Part shown: positions 34,840 to 46,693 of the stretch, in pieces
Position numbering within the stretch: position 1 is the first letter of the stretch
Layout: each line of letters opens with the position of its first letter
Assembly: GCF_002878395.1 (NCBI RefSeq)
Contig: NC_061121.1
Location: 136,498,495 to 136,562,494, forward strand
Length of the DNA: 64,000 nucleotides
Direction of reading: 5' to 3'
Origin: Capsicum annuum
Lineage: Eukaryota > Streptophyta > Magnoliopsida > Solanales > Solanaceae
The notes under the pieces: model-generated
What the model saw: the letters and a program-made list of their open reading frames with translations, nothing else
Databases searched by the model: none
Told to the model about the DNA's origin: nothing
Position numbers and translations under genes: made by a program

Positions 34840-37100
34840 TGACCCGACCAAACTTTTCAAATGATTATTTCTCCTACTACTTACTCCGTCTATTTTTATT
34901 ATTTTTCTATTTTAAAATAAATAATAATATTTGTATAATTTATGAAATTAATAAATAATTTATTTATTTTTATTCATTTTATCATTAGCAAATTTAAAAG
35001 ATAATATGATAATATTCTTATTATTATTTCTTCTTTTTTAGTTTCTATATTTATATCTATATTCTATACCTATAATATATTAAAAGTGTGAAGATCCTTA
35101 GAAAATTGATTTAAATTTTTTGTCCTTCATTAAAATAGTATGCAATAGACAAAATTGTATTTTCATCTTTTTAAATTATTATTTAATTATATTTATTATA
35201 TTTTAAAGTAAAGAGAGTCAAAATATATGGTAAATTTTACAAACTAAAGAGTACTAAAATATATGGTAAGAATTATTAAGAAAACTAATATTTATAGGGT
35301 TCAAAAATAGGAGTAAGAGGAGAAGAGAAAATTGAAAAAGTAGTATATATTTTTTTTTTGGCTAAAAAAAAATAAAGAGATACATTTTTTGTCGGCTAAA
35401 TAAGAAATACACGTTAATGACTAATTACCTATTAAAGAAGAAGTTAAACTTGAGAAAAGTTCAAAAAGGAAAAAAAGAAAACAAAAAACTAAGTAAATTT
35501 TTTTTCTCTTTTTTCTTTTGGTTTCTCAAGGTATCCCCACAGTCGGCAGCTGTGAAACTAATCCTCCGTTCCTCTGTGTACCTAGGAAACTGACCACAGA
35601 GTTTGCTCCAAAAAAATTATTATTATTCTAATATTGACAGATAATAAATTAAAACCAATTAAATATGTTATTAAATTTATCTTAAACAAAAAAAATAAGT
35701 AATTTTTTTTTATTTTTCTAATATTGACAAATAATAAATTAAAACCAATTAAATATGTTATTAAATTTATCTTTTACCTGGCTTTGTAATTAAATTATTT
35801 CCTTAATAATTAATGATTTGAAACTAACTAAAATAATATATTAATTTTTCCTTATCCGAGTTATGTAATTTAGGACTTTCAAACCAATTGATATTGTATA
35901 TTAATTTTTCCTTATTTAGGGCTCTCTTATATAGAGAGATAGAAAATACAACATAACAAAATTCCGAGGCATGCTTCTAATCTCGAACATCCTTTTTCCT
36001 TTGGTGAATTCTGATTTTTTTTTCCCAGTATATTTTTTTCCCTTCAAAATTCAGTTTCATAACATGAAAATCTAAATATTTTTTTTGCTTCGTCATCAAT
36101 GTTTGTTTTTCTACTTTATTTTTTTTTGGCCATTGATATTGATTCTTGTTCTACTTTATTAGTATAATTATTTTTGTTATTATTAATTTATTGTAAGTAG
36201 TTGTGTTATATTATTACGCTCATATATAATGTAGCTTTATTATTGAGAATATGTTTTTGTGCATCAATATAGTTTTGACTTTTGATAACAATAATGAAAT
36301 TTTATTCACTACATTTAATTTACTCCTTAATTGTTAGTGTGATAACGAATTACCATTATATTAATTTGAGATTATTGTAGGAACTGAGGATTTTAAAATC
36401 TGCTCTCTATTCATGGTTATATATTTTCTTGTTTCTTTTATGCGTGTGAAATTACTCTTGATATTTAATTATTTAATTTATTATGAAATATTATAGAGCC
36501 ATTAAATCTCAAATTATAATATTAATCGATGAAAAGACTTCACAGAGAAGGGACATAAAATCCCTAAGATAGACATAAATTCATCATATTTACGAATTCA
36601 AATGATAATTTAATCTGTATCAATATAATAATATTCATTCTTATTATTTAAATAAATATAGAATTTAGTGTAATGTTAATATTTTGTTTTTAAATAAGAT
36701 ATTATTCATAGCATTTTGTATTAACTAGCACAATATACACGTTTTTGCACATATAATAGACTAGACAACAAAAAAAATAGAGAAGTAAAAATTGACGGAG
36801 GGAGTATTACTCTAATTACTCAGTTCCTTTTCGTGCTTTACAGTGTCAAATCAACTTGCGACTGACTTATACGACACGAACATGGGGGCCACATAAAATC
36901 ACCGATATTTAATTAGCATGTGCGGCAGTATTTGAAGAATCACTTCTTTTATTTTTTTGAAAAAAATTGTGAAAATGCTTTTAAAAAAAGTAGAAACAGC
37001 TTTTTTGCTTTTGAAAGTAACAGAAAATTTCGATTTTTCAAAAAAATAGAAGTAGAAATAAAAAATTATTTTTTTATGATAAAAATATTCCTATCACTTA
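34840..37100. other. AT-rich intergenic DNA; no gene seen
   Basis: Low-complexity sequence. Stowaway-like terminal fragments are visible at about 34883 ('ttactccgtctattttt') and 36795 ('gacggagggagta'), too far apart to treat as one element. 35515-35600 weakly resembles the 3' part of another SINE type. No frame with protein character. Confidence 0.5.
35626..35773. repeat. 58-bp direct repeat, two copies 90 bp apart
   Basis: 'ttctaatattgacagataat' with the following 38 bases (35626-35683) recurs at 35716-35773 with a single base change (gacag to gacaa). A short A/T-rich spacer separates the copies, so this is a recent 90-bp tandem duplication. Confidence 0.85.
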
Positions 37101-37105
37101 TACAC

Positions 37106-37106
37106 A

Positions 37107-37149
<43 letters not shown>

Positions 37150-37150
37150 A
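37106..37150. repeat. (CA)n(TA)n microsatellite
   Basis: An AC/CA run of about 30 bases is followed directly by a TA run of about 14 bases. Confidence 0.9.
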
Positions 37151-37342
37151 TTCTGATGTAAATATAAAGTATAAATGTGATATATATATTTAAATCATAA
37201 TTTTTTATTTTATTATTTATTTATTATTTTATTTTCACCTTATTTTATTTAAATAAAATAAAAATATCATTATTTATGATGATCGGAGATTATATAACTC
37301 TTTATCTTTTATTACTAATGATAATACATGATAGACGAATCA

Positions 37343-38193
37343 TGTTGCAAGGTCAAATCGTATTTTGACAGCAATTGTAAAAAGATTTCTCAAATATTTT
37401 GTGAGCAACGAAATTTTATTAAATTAAAATTCGTACGAAATTCGGATCATAATATGTTAGTCCCAAATAAAATTGCAGATTAATATAATTAGATTAATTA
37501 TTTAAGTCTAAACATGTATGAATTAAATTAAAGTCCAATTTTTGTTGGGCTAACCCATTGATTTGAGCTACAATGATAAGTTTACTTTGCTAAGCCCAAG
37601 ATATTATCATATTCTAGAGGCTTAAATGAGCGTCATGTGTTAAAGTGGCATGTCAAGTCAAGTGAAGGAGCCAATAGGACAATGTCACTTGTCAAAATGA
37701 TGCAGCAGGCCTAGTGAAATCAAAAACCCATAAAAGGTGTCATGTCACTTGGATCTGATTGATCAAAAGAAATTCATATTCACCATGACTATTTACTTCA
37801 TACAATTATAAATAGGGGTCTCATAATTCAGATAAGCACTGATAACTCTGACAAAAAGTAAGAGAAAGCTCGTAGATCAAAAGCCATAATTTCTCTACAA
37901 AGTTTAAGCATTCAAATCTAGTTCATCAAGATTCAAGATTAAGATCACAAGATTCAAGAACAAGACCAAAAGTACTTGAATCCAAGTGCAAGTCAAAATC
38001 AAATCCTTCAAATTCACAAATCAAGTCCAGATTCAAGATCAACCTCAAAACCTTTGAATTTATATTTGAAAAGGCGAATCAGAGGAATCATAGAGATTGT
38101 AACACTCATATATTGAAATCAATAAAATAATTGTTGTGACATTTTTCTTTTCCCGATTATTATTTTTTCGACTTATAATTTTACTGTTCAACA
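37343..38193 (+). repeat. LTR-like sequence followed by a primer-site-like motif
   Basis: Starts TGTTGCAAGG and ends TGTTCAACA, i.e. TGTTG...CAACA. A TATA-like 'caattataaatagggg' lies near 37803. It is followed directly by 'aattttagcacccctaatgagacc', a decayed form of the 'ttggc-acgccc-gtgggacc' sequence that follows some plant LTRs. No second copy of this LTR is in the window, so the call rests on structure. Confidence 0.55.
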
Positions 38194-38624
38194 AATTTTA
38201 GCACCCCTAATGAGACCAAATCTGCCCTTCATTACTTCTCTCATAAATCATATACACAAATTTATAGCCGCAAGATGTAAGGATGGAGGCTCTATAGGTA
38301 CTTCAACTCTCGTCTTTGATTTTCATCAAGTCTACACTCCGACAACCCTTGAAGTAGAGGGCATTTATAAATATTGAAATTTTGTGTACTCTACAAGAAG
38401 AGAATTCAATTTTTGTCAGAGTTTTTGAAGGTTACTTTTCCCTAAACCTAGCTTGGTAGTTGCTCTACTTTAACCCCTAAATATGCCTATTTAAAGGGCA
38501 AAATATTTCCTTAAAGAGGTGTCTCGAATATTTCAAAATTTATGGGATATTCATAAATCTCGAATATCTCTAGGTAATTCCATAAACTCATGGAATATCA
38601 CAAAGGAATCAAAACCCTCTCTTC

Positions 38625-38972
38625 TTGATAATCAAATATATTAAGAAGTCAAAACCCTCTCTTTTTAATTATCAAATACATCAAGAAGATCCACAAATTC
38701 TCATTTCATGGAGATCAAATCCAAATATTCCTACGTTCGAGAAATACTCCACTAATGACCCTCAAATTATGGATAAAATTCATATCAAATTCAATATTTC
38801 TACGTTTGAGAAATACTCCACTAACGACCCTCGAATTATGGATAAAATTCATATCAAATTCAATATTTCCACTTTCGAGAAATATACTATTAACGACCCT
38901 CGAATTACGGAGAAAATCAAGAGAGAAGAATCAAGGAAAGAACAAATGTGTACCCACATTGTGTATCAATAA
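38625..38972 (+). repeat. 69-bp tandem repeat, about three units, open in one frame
   Basis: Units start at about 38731, 38800 and 38869 (e.g. 'ctacgttcgagaaatactcc'). The period of 69 is a multiple of three, so a 115-codon frame repeats a 23-residue unit (FEKYSTNDPRIMDKIHIKFN). A shorter duplicated phrase ('caaaaccctctct') precedes it at 38610 and 38650. It lies in the sequence following the LTR-like repeat and looks like non-coding retroelement DNA; I do not claim a gene. Confidence 0.75.
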
Positions 38973-39372
38973 AAATTCATATTTCTTCATATTTTTATTT
39001 ATGATTACAATTTATTTTTGTCACTGTAAAAATTTATTGCAAACATATTTAATTTTAAATAAATAATTTAAAATATTATAATAGATATATAAATAAATTT
39101 TCTCTATAAAAAACTTTTAATATTAAAAGTGTATTGATACATATCTTTTTTGGTCATTTGTTTCTCAAAAAACACTTCTTGAAAAGAATTATCTAAATAT
39201 AATATGTTTATTAAAAGCTTTTGTAAAATGAATTTACCAATTACAAATTGCTTTTCTTAAAAGTATTTTTCTAAAAAAATATTTTTTAAAAATATTTTTC
39301 AAATAAGTAGTTTTTGAAACCACAAATCCAAACGAGTCTTAATCTTAAGAACAAAAGAAACACAAGAAAGAG

Positions 39373-39582
39373 AGTCACGTAATCTTTTTTTTTGGTTTCT
39401 CATACGGTGTTCGGTGCCCACATCGGAGCCCCGACTAATTTGGATCGCACGTTGTAGGGCCCATTAAGGTGGCAGCGCTCCCAACAGTGTTTTCTCCATA
39501 CCCAGAGTTGAACTCTTGACCTCTGGTTAAGGGCGGTGCAGCCCATCCACTGCACCACAACCCATGTTGGTAGTCACGTAAT
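39373..39582 (-). mobile_element. tRNA-derived SINE with exact target duplication
   Basis: The body is 39384-39571, read on the minus strand: 'ccaacatgggttgtggtgca' with an A-box-like GTGGTGCAGTGG, then a B-box-like 'gagttcaactc', ending 'gagaaaccaaaaaaaaa'. It is flanked by the 11-bp direct repeat AGTCACGTAAT (39373-39383 and 39572-39582). Length about 188 bp. Matches a SINE type I know from Solanaceae genomes. Confidence 0.88.
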
Positions 39583-39864
39583 ATTTATGTCATAGAGAGA
39601 AATGCAACATGCTGATTCCTTCCTCATTTGCATTCTTGCCTCAACCATATCTGTTTTTAGTTTTATCTTCTTTCTGCTTTTGTTAGAATTTTTCCTTAAT
39701 TTATTACTTTATTTGAATTTTATTATACTTAATTCTTAATTCAAAATAAGTTTCTTGACGGAATTAGAACTCTTCTATATCAATCAAGAAAAAATAGGTT
39801 TTAAAATTATATAAATAAAATATCTTTTTTTTTTCACATGACGCTTTTTTTGAGATAAACATTC

Positions 39865-40240
39865 AATACTTTTTCGAACTACGGTCAAAGTTGCTAAAAT
39901 ACACTCCAACTTCACAGGGGTCCTATTACATCGTAAATTCAATTTTAGTCATCACAGGGATCCTATTACCCGTAAATTCAATTTAGTCTTCACAGGGGCC
40001 CTATTACCCCATAAATTCAATTTTATTGTATTTTTATCACCCTTTAATGCTGACGTGATACCTTTATTACATAAAATAAGGCTCACATCAAAAGTGTCAT
40101 GTTAGCTAAAAAGGTCGACAAAAGGTGTCATATCAGCTAAAAATGATTACAAAAATATGTTAAAATTTAGTTAGGGAGTAATAGGACCCCGTAAAAATGT
40201 AGTGTGTCGTAGCAAATTTGATCATAGTTCATGAGGGTAC
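39865..40240. mobile_element. MITE with inner triplicated unit
   Basis: The terminal regions are inverted copies over about 80 bp: 'gaactacggtcaaagttgct' on the left against the complement of 'agcaaatttgatcatagttc' on the right, then 'ggggtcctattac' on both. Just inside the left end a unit of 'cacaggggtcctattac' plus 'cgtaaattcaatttagt' occurs three times (39915-40024). Non-coding. Confidence 0.65.
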
Positions 40241-40554
40241 TAGATGCTTTTCTCCGCTTTTTTTAAATCCCAACACTTTTTCTTTACCGAATATATGCTT
40301 TTTTCTTTTATCACTGAGAGTATATGCCCTTTTCAGCCAAAAATATGAAAAATAATCTTATCTTGCGGGTTTCCAACCTAATCTAATATAGTTAAAGCAA
40401 GTTACAGTCTAATTTTTGAAGTGTAATTTAAGGGCACACAAATTATATTAACCTTATAATGAAATCATAAAGAAATAGATAACAACAATTGAATGACAAA
40501 TGAATTAAAGAACAATAACATATAAAATAATATATTAGATTTGGATAACGACCT

Positions 40555-41265
40555 TGATACAAGCATAAGAAGCACCAAGAACACAAGATATTGTCAAAGG
40601 TTCAAGCTTCGGAATTGACAAGTGATTTAAGGCCTTTTGGGAGCATTTTTGAAGATTTGTTCAAGAGAAGCTAGGAGGAGAATCTTTACACTCAAGAGGC
40701 GCCTCAAGTGAAGGGTATAGAGGACACTTTACACCCTAAAGTGACACTCAAGAGGTGCCCCATTTCCCTTATTCATTAAGGGTATTTTTGACATTTACTA
40801 TGTAATAGTATAAATAGACATTTGAGCTCTTATTTTCATTAGACTTTGATGAATTGATTGAGTATTACTCAACTTTTATTTTCTTTTCTTAGTGTAGGGT
40901 TGGGAAAAGCCATCTTAGTGTAGGTCTTGGAAAAGACATCGAAACTAGGGATTAATATATTTGATGGATTTCACTTGTGTTGATCAATTGGCAAGAAAGG
41001 TGTGATTGAGGAGTGTGAATTTCTTTGGTCCACCTAAGAGTGTGGTGTTATCCTTCATTGGTGCTGTGGATCTTGGTGTTTAATACACACCTTGGTGCTA
41101 TTCATTGGTGTAGGTGTATGTCTCACTATCTATCTTTTTATTTTTATGCAATTCTATCTTGTTTTGTGTTAAATCCGTGTCTTCTACTTCATCTCCCTTT
41201 CTTGTAGTTGCTGATTTTTAGGTTCTTTAGGAGTAATTTCGTTTTAGTAGTTGATTCTTGTATTT
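40555..41265 (+). repeat. 5' LTR of the non-autonomous element
   Basis: Direct repeat of 44725-45432. The 3' end reads '...ttgattcttgtattttttgg' and has lost the terminal CA kept in the other LTR. TATA-like 'agtataaatagac' near 40808. The 5' part is rich in 'cactcaagaggc' motifs. Confidence 0.92.
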
Positions 41266-42514
41266 TTTGGTATCAAAGCCTTGGTTAGGTTTGCTTCTAC
41301 ATCCCTAAATCTTGGTTTTAGTGTCCTTATTAAGAAAATTGCAACAAAAAAGAGTCAAATCCAAAAGAAAATCACAAAAAAATGGTGTCTAGTTGTGTTA
41401 TGTTGTAGATTCGAATGTTATGTTGTAGATTCGAAACTTAAACACTAGATCTACACATTTTTGTTTTGTTTTGGAAGTTTCTTATGCTATATTTTTATTC
41501 CTTAGCACCTAGGGAGTCTATATCTACTCTCGGAACAAGATTTGGGCGTTTTTGAGCTAAGAGCTCCATGGATATGGCATGTTGAAGCTTCTAAGCTTTA
41601 GATCCGTGTGGGTTTTTGCATTGTGGATTTTGGTTGTTGTTGATTTGATGATATTTGAGTTTATATTGGCCTAAGGAACCTAGATCTATAATAAAATTAA
41701 AGGTTAGGGTTCATTTGAGTGAAGGTCAAACTTTGGTCAACTCTTGAATATTCATCTTGTTCTTCTATATTCATCCAATCTTGTTGAAGAAGAATGTTCA
41801 ACGAAGGTGTTTGATCCAAAAAAGGATAAGAAAAAGAATGTACTTGGTGTTTGTGAAAGAATATTCCTTGGCATATTCATTGTCATTCAAATGCAAGAAG
41901 AGACAAAGGAATAATCAAAGTACAAATTCAAGTACAATCCAAGTACAAAAGGGGGGAACCATTGTTTTTTAATTCAAATTGGAGCTTGAAAAGGGCTTTA
42001 AACTTGTTGTTTTTCCCTCCCAAGGCATTTTTATCTTCTTCCCTAAGGAGTTAGGCCGAGACTTGGAAATTTTGGATTGAAAAATTTGAAAACTCAATGT
42101 CCAATCAATTATTGCCACATCACCACTTAGTAAACGGCCAAATTGAGTGCCTAAGTAGATTTTTCTAGTTTCTAATTTTTTATTCTAGTTTTTTGTAAGT
42201 TAATTCTATCACTAATTAGCAAGCTAGTAAGTTCCTCCTAGATTGGTAATTAGTCTAGAGTTCATTTATTTTGTGTCTTCGATTTTTGTGTGTTTTTCTC
42301 ATTTTTAATTCGTAGTAGTTTGTTGGTTCAAGTTCGTACATCATTTTATTTGAGTCATATCAAACAAAAATCGATTTCGGGCCAAATCATATTCACCATT
42401 CATTCACTTGCCGAGTATTGCGAAGTTTTCAACACTTGTGAGACCAAGTGTGAGTTAAGATCCGCGTATGAGTGTGGTGAGGCTTTTGAACTAACTTGTT
42501 TGTTCGTTTTGTAG

Positions 42515-42796
42515 GTGTTGTCTTTACTATTTTTTTACTTGTGCTTAGGTACTTTAACCATGGAATCCGAAGGTACCAAATCCCAACCTTTGGGAAATGA
42601 TGTTTTGAGAGTCTTAATGGCTCGATTAGATGCACCAAACCAAGACTTGAAGGGTGATTTGGACCTTATAAAAGGTGACTTAAGATCCATGAAGGGTGAT
42701 GTAGGATCTATGAGGGGTGATTTGGTATCCATGAGGGGTGACATGATTAGAATTAAAATGGGGGTTAATAGACTATGTCCACCAAAACCTCCATAA
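42515..42796 (+). pseudogene. Gag-like N-terminal region with heptad tandem repeat
   Basis: An open stretch of about 93 codons in the element interior; the likely initiator is the internal Met of 'MESEGTKSQPLGNDV' at 42560. Residues 46-80 are five seven-residue units of the form K/R-G-D-x-x-x-M/I, encoded by a 21-bp tandem repeat (42650-42754). The heptad spacing suggests a coiled coil. A second small duplication (32-bp period, 'atgtccaccaaaacctcc') follows at 42774-42840. Placement is where gag would begin. No known gag domain is visible. Confidence 0.5.
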
Positions 42797-43019
42797 AATT
42801 CAAACCATGTCCACCAAAACCTCCACAAAATTCAAACCACCAAGTCCTAAATCCACGTGACCAAAGACCCTATACTCCACAAAACTCCACGCCACAAATT
42901 CAAATCCTTCCTCAACCAAACCCGATTTTCTCTCTCTAAACTTTTCTAAATTGAACTCAATCCATCTAAGTAGGAGAAGTGGGAGAGTTAGAACCCAAGG
43001 ATAATGAGACTAAGCCTCA

Positions 43020-44713
43020 AGATGGAGAGAAAATGAATGGTGAGGTATAAGAAGGATGTGAAGAAAGGAGGGGAAAGGAAAGGGAAGCCACGAGTAGTGA
43101 AATTAGAAGGGAAAAAGAACACTTTATTGTGGATCTTGTCAACAAAGGACCCTTGTTTTTCACTAATCCCAATGCTATCACTTTGCATAGTCTTGATTCT
43201 TATTATGTGCAGGTTCAAGATCATATATTCTCAAAGAAAAATCCAAAACGAGTTCCACACACACACATGGTTGATGAGTTAATGGAACCCTTGGCCGAAA
43301 GTTCCAATCTTGGAACAAGTGATGAAGAAATGAATCCAAGGGGATATCTTGACATATTCCATTGTGATGTGTAGCATGAAAGCTGTCATGGTGCAAAACC
43401 AAGTGAAGAATACACTTCCCATGATCTACAAGGTAATAAAGCTATCTTCTACACCCCTAGAAACTTGAATTGTTGTGATATGGATAGTAGTGGGTAAATT
43501 GGTGTAGTTTTGGATTTGCTTAGTATAGAAGTGTATGAATATCCCTTTTGTGATACCCTTGGTGTTGTTAGGTTACATAAGGACCAAACTCTTGTTGTAA
43601 GTACAGAAGCACTAGTTGATCTTTTAGAAGACAAAATCAATTCTTTTCGTAAGGATGATTTGTGTCCATCTAGTGCTAGCACTTATAACTTGTATAAGGT
43701 TCCATTACCAAGTGACAAAAGTATTCACATACTAGTTGACCCTTGTGAAAACCAAGGAGAGTATACATTGGTATATGAGTTGCCAACAACTGTGAGAATA
43801 TGCAAAGTGATCAATCGGGTGGAGTTGGCCTTGATTTGCTAGAATATTTAGGAGAACCAAATTGTGATTGTACTTGTACAAATGGTTTTGATTGTGATCC
43901 CTTTACTGCTCGTTATGGTTTGAATATGTGTGTGGGCTACTCTCTTAAAAGAGAAGGTGGTATTTGTTTAGGTATTCTATCTACTTCTTCTTTGTGTGTT
44001 TCCTATGATGAACATACTAATGATGATGAGCTTGAAACTAATGAGTACATAAATAAGGATACCAAAGTTGAATTTGATTTATGTGACACCTCTCTCAATC
44101 CTCTTTGCTCTCATGATATTTCTAATAGTGATAGAGAGGGTATGCTTAACTTTATGGATAGAAATTAGGGGAAAATAAAAGTGGCTGAGACTTAAGCCCT
44201 TGGTTACATTTTTTCTTTGACCCCGGGGTACTTGTGAGATGTTGGAAGTGTAGTTTCGATTCATGCTCATTATCTTTTAATTTTGATGCTATTCACTTCT
44301 TTGGTATCATTTATGCTAAGCTTTTCATGTCGAATATCAATGATACGCCGGTGTATGTCAAGTGTGAACAACCTTGGAGTGATGGACTTTGTGTTGCTAA
44401 GGGAGTATTTCTAAGCCGCAGGTCCCCAATTTTGAATATTTGTATTCCCTTGAAAACAGATACCATATATATTTGTTTCATCTTGTGTTCCTTATTTCTT
44501 GATGTTTGCCTTAACCGTGTCCTTTGTTGTACTTGTGCTAGGTGTTTCATGATTGTGACAAAGGATAGTTGGGTGTATTCCAAAAGTGTACTCCCTTGGC
44601 ATGATTATATAACTTGTGGTGCTAATGCTAACCCTTATACCATGAGGATTATGTGCTTGCTTTCCATATCTTTGGTATTGCAAGGTGCAAATTTGAGGAC
44701 AAATCCTTTTTAA
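43020..44713 (+). pseudogene. Unrecognised coding-like region of the non-autonomous element
   Basis: A chain of open stretches: 43037-43374 and 43510-43842 (same frame), 43800-44168, then 44234-44713 in a third frame. They have non-repetitive, protein-like composition, including Cys-rich patches (NCDCTCTNGFDCDPF at about 43860-43905; CCTCARCF near 44530). One phrase (FIVDLVNKGPLFFTNPNA) begins a conserved-looking segment after a Lys/Glu-rich linker. None matches RT, integrase, protease or a host family that I know. It may be a decayed family-specific ORF or captured host sequence. Confidence 0.4.
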
Positions 44714-44724
44714 TACGAAGAGGA

Positions 44725-45432
44725 TGATACAAGCATAAGAAGCACCAAGAGCACAAGATATTGTCAAAGGTTTAAGCTTCGGAATTGATAAGTGATTCAA
44801 GGCCTTTTGGGAGAATTTTTGAAGCCTTGTTCAAGATAAGCTAGGAGGAGAACCTTTACACTCAAAAGGCTCCTCAAGTGATGGGTATAGAAGACATTGT
44901 ACACCCTAAAGTTACACTCAAGAGGCATCCCATTTTCCTTATTCATTAAGGGTATTTTTGACATTTACTATGTAATAGTATAAATAGACATATGAGCTCT
45001 TATTTTCATTAGACTTTGATGAATTGATTGAGTATTACTCAAATTGTATTTTCTTTACTTAGTGTAGGCTTGTAAAATCCATCTTAGTGTAGGTTTTGGA
45101 AAAGACATCGAAACTAGGGATTAATAGATTTAATGGATTTCACTTATGTTGATCAATTGGCAAGAAAGGTGTGATTGAGGAATGTGAATTCCTTTGATCC
45201 ACCTAAGAGTGTGGTGTTATCCTTCATTGGTGTTGTGTGTTTGGTGTTTGATACACATCTTGGTGCTATTCATTGGTGTAGGTGTATGTCTCACTATCTA
45301 TCCATTTAGTTTATACAATTCTATCTTGTTTTGTGTTAAATCCGTGTCTTCTACTTCATCTCCCTTTCTTTTAGTTGCTGATTTTTAGGTTCTTTAGGAG
45401 TAATTTCATTTTAGTAGTTGATTCTTGTATCA
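44725..45432 (+). repeat. 3' LTR of the non-autonomous element
   Basis: Direct repeat of 40555-41265, complete at both ends (TGATACAAG...CTTGTATCA). Differences from the 5' LTR are mostly single-base changes scattered along the length, so the insertion is not recent. Confidence 0.93.
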
Positions 45433-45437
45433 GACCT

Positions 45438-46526
45438 TATATTGTATTTCTCGTTTTGAAAAATATGGTTACCTCTTGAGTTCAATAACTTTTAAATAAT
45501 CAAAAAATAAAATCGCAATAGTGACGTTATGAGGTTGCTATAGTTAATTTAAGAACAGAAAATATTTATGTTAAAAACATCTACCTCACAAGGTAATTTT
45601 TTTAAAAAGACAGACCTAAGTATGTTGATTTTTTAACACATATAAAATAAAGTCTTAAACCAATAAACATCAATAATGTAGTGGCAAACATATATCATAC
45701 CATAATAAAGATGGGTTCAAATCCAATGGTACATTTTGTTATTTGTATTTTTTAAACCCAACCTCATGAGATCAATATTGTAAAAATTTATTAGGTCATT
45801 TTTTAGTGACCTTATGAGGTCTCTTTTGAAAGGGCGTCCAGTCATTTTGTGACATTCAATTGTTTTTGATTGTTAGGTCAATTTTTCAATAAAATTAGCC
45901 CAAACAAAATCACTTTTTAGGTCAGTTTAGTAGTTTTTAATAGTATTTTTTCTTGTGTAGTGTCACTGCATCATTCGTTCATCTACCAAAAATAGTTTTT
46001 ATCCCATATAGACAATCCCTCTATTTTTTAGTTACTCACTCACCTAATTTTTTTAAAATTAAATATGGCTGTGAATTGTTTTTATTTATGTAAAATAAAA
46101 ATTAAGAGATTCAGCTCCGATAAGTCCAAAATATGAAAGGAAAATAAAAAATAAAATCTACTCTATCCTTATCTACCTATTTGTGTCTGTCCGTTCATTC
46201 CTACGTCCAAGTTTTCCCATTTTTCTCTAGATTCCATGCCCTTAAGGGTAACACTTTATGTACTTTCTTTTTTTATTTTCTGCCTTAACTAACTTCTATT
46301 TTCTCTTGATATGTTTAGGTGCATGAGATTGAATATCTACCGATGCAAGCTTTGTTGAATTAGAGAAGCTAAAACTTGATCTGGCTTCCCATATTTTTTT
46401 CATCTATGCTATTTGTCATGCAAATACATTGTGAGTGACATCCACACTATACCTTTAGTGAAAGAACTAGTTAACTCAAATATCTATCCATTCAACTTCA
46501 TAGATTTTTAAAGGAATAACAATTTC
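45438..46526. other. No gene; CACTA-like terminus near 45962
   Basis: The sequence at 45946-45962 ends TTTTTTCTTGTGTAGTG, the complement of CACTACACAAGAAAAAA. This closely matches the canonical CACTACAAGAAAAAA terminus of plant CACTA transposons. The opposite end and a 3-bp duplication were not found, so only one terminus is supported. The remaining sequence is AT-rich and unassigned. Confidence 0.5.
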
Positions 46527-46540
46527 ATTAATAAAATCAA

Positions 46541-46679
46541 CAACAACAACAACAACAAACCCAGTGTATTCCCACAGCGTGGGGTCTGGAGAGGGTAAGA
46601 TGTACGCAGTCCATACCGCTACCTCCGAAGAGGTAGAGAGACTATTTCCGATAGACCTTTGGCTCAAGATATTGAATGT
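46541..46679 (-). mobile_element. Au-like SINE with TTG tail and target duplication
   Basis: On the minus strand it includes 'ggtctatcggaaatagtctc', 'cggtatggactgcgtac' and 'ctccagaccccac', then (TTG)n; on the plus strand the tail is seen as (CAA)6 at 46541-46556. It is flanked by the 14-bp repeat ATTAATAAAATCAA (46527-46540 and 46680-46693). Body and TTG tail agree with the Au-type SINE as I remember it; the duplication is exact. Confidence 0.85.
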
Positions 46680-46693
46680 ATTAATAAAATCAA

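Larger units (their letters stand above)
40555..45432 (+). mobile_element. Complete non-autonomous LTR retrotransposon
   Basis: Two direct LTRs (40555-41265 and 44725-45432) share about 90% or more of bases by eye. The outer ends are TGATACAAG and CTTGTATCA, flanked by the exact 5-bp duplication GACCT (40550-40554 and 45433-45437). A primer site TTGGTATCAAAGCC (41267-41280; tRNA-Met type) follows the 5' LTR. A purine-rich 'gaagagga' (44717-44724) precedes the 3' LTR. The 3.46-kb interior has no RT, integrase, RNase H or protease motif, so mobility must have depended on another element. It holds coding-like stretches of unknown nature, listed separately. Confidence 0.93.

Noticed and set aside
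34883..36810. Stowaway-like ends as one 1.9-kb mariner element
   Set aside because: The inner sequences next to the two ends do not match each other, and no transposase is present.
39384..39571. tRNA-like A and B boxes as a real tRNA gene
   Set aside because: No cloverleaf can be closed, and the poly-A tail and target duplication show a SINE.
44234..44713. 160-codon Cys-rich frame as a host gene
   Set aside because: It ends just before the purine tract of an LTR element and lacks any promoter or homologue I know; kept only as an unrecognised element frame.
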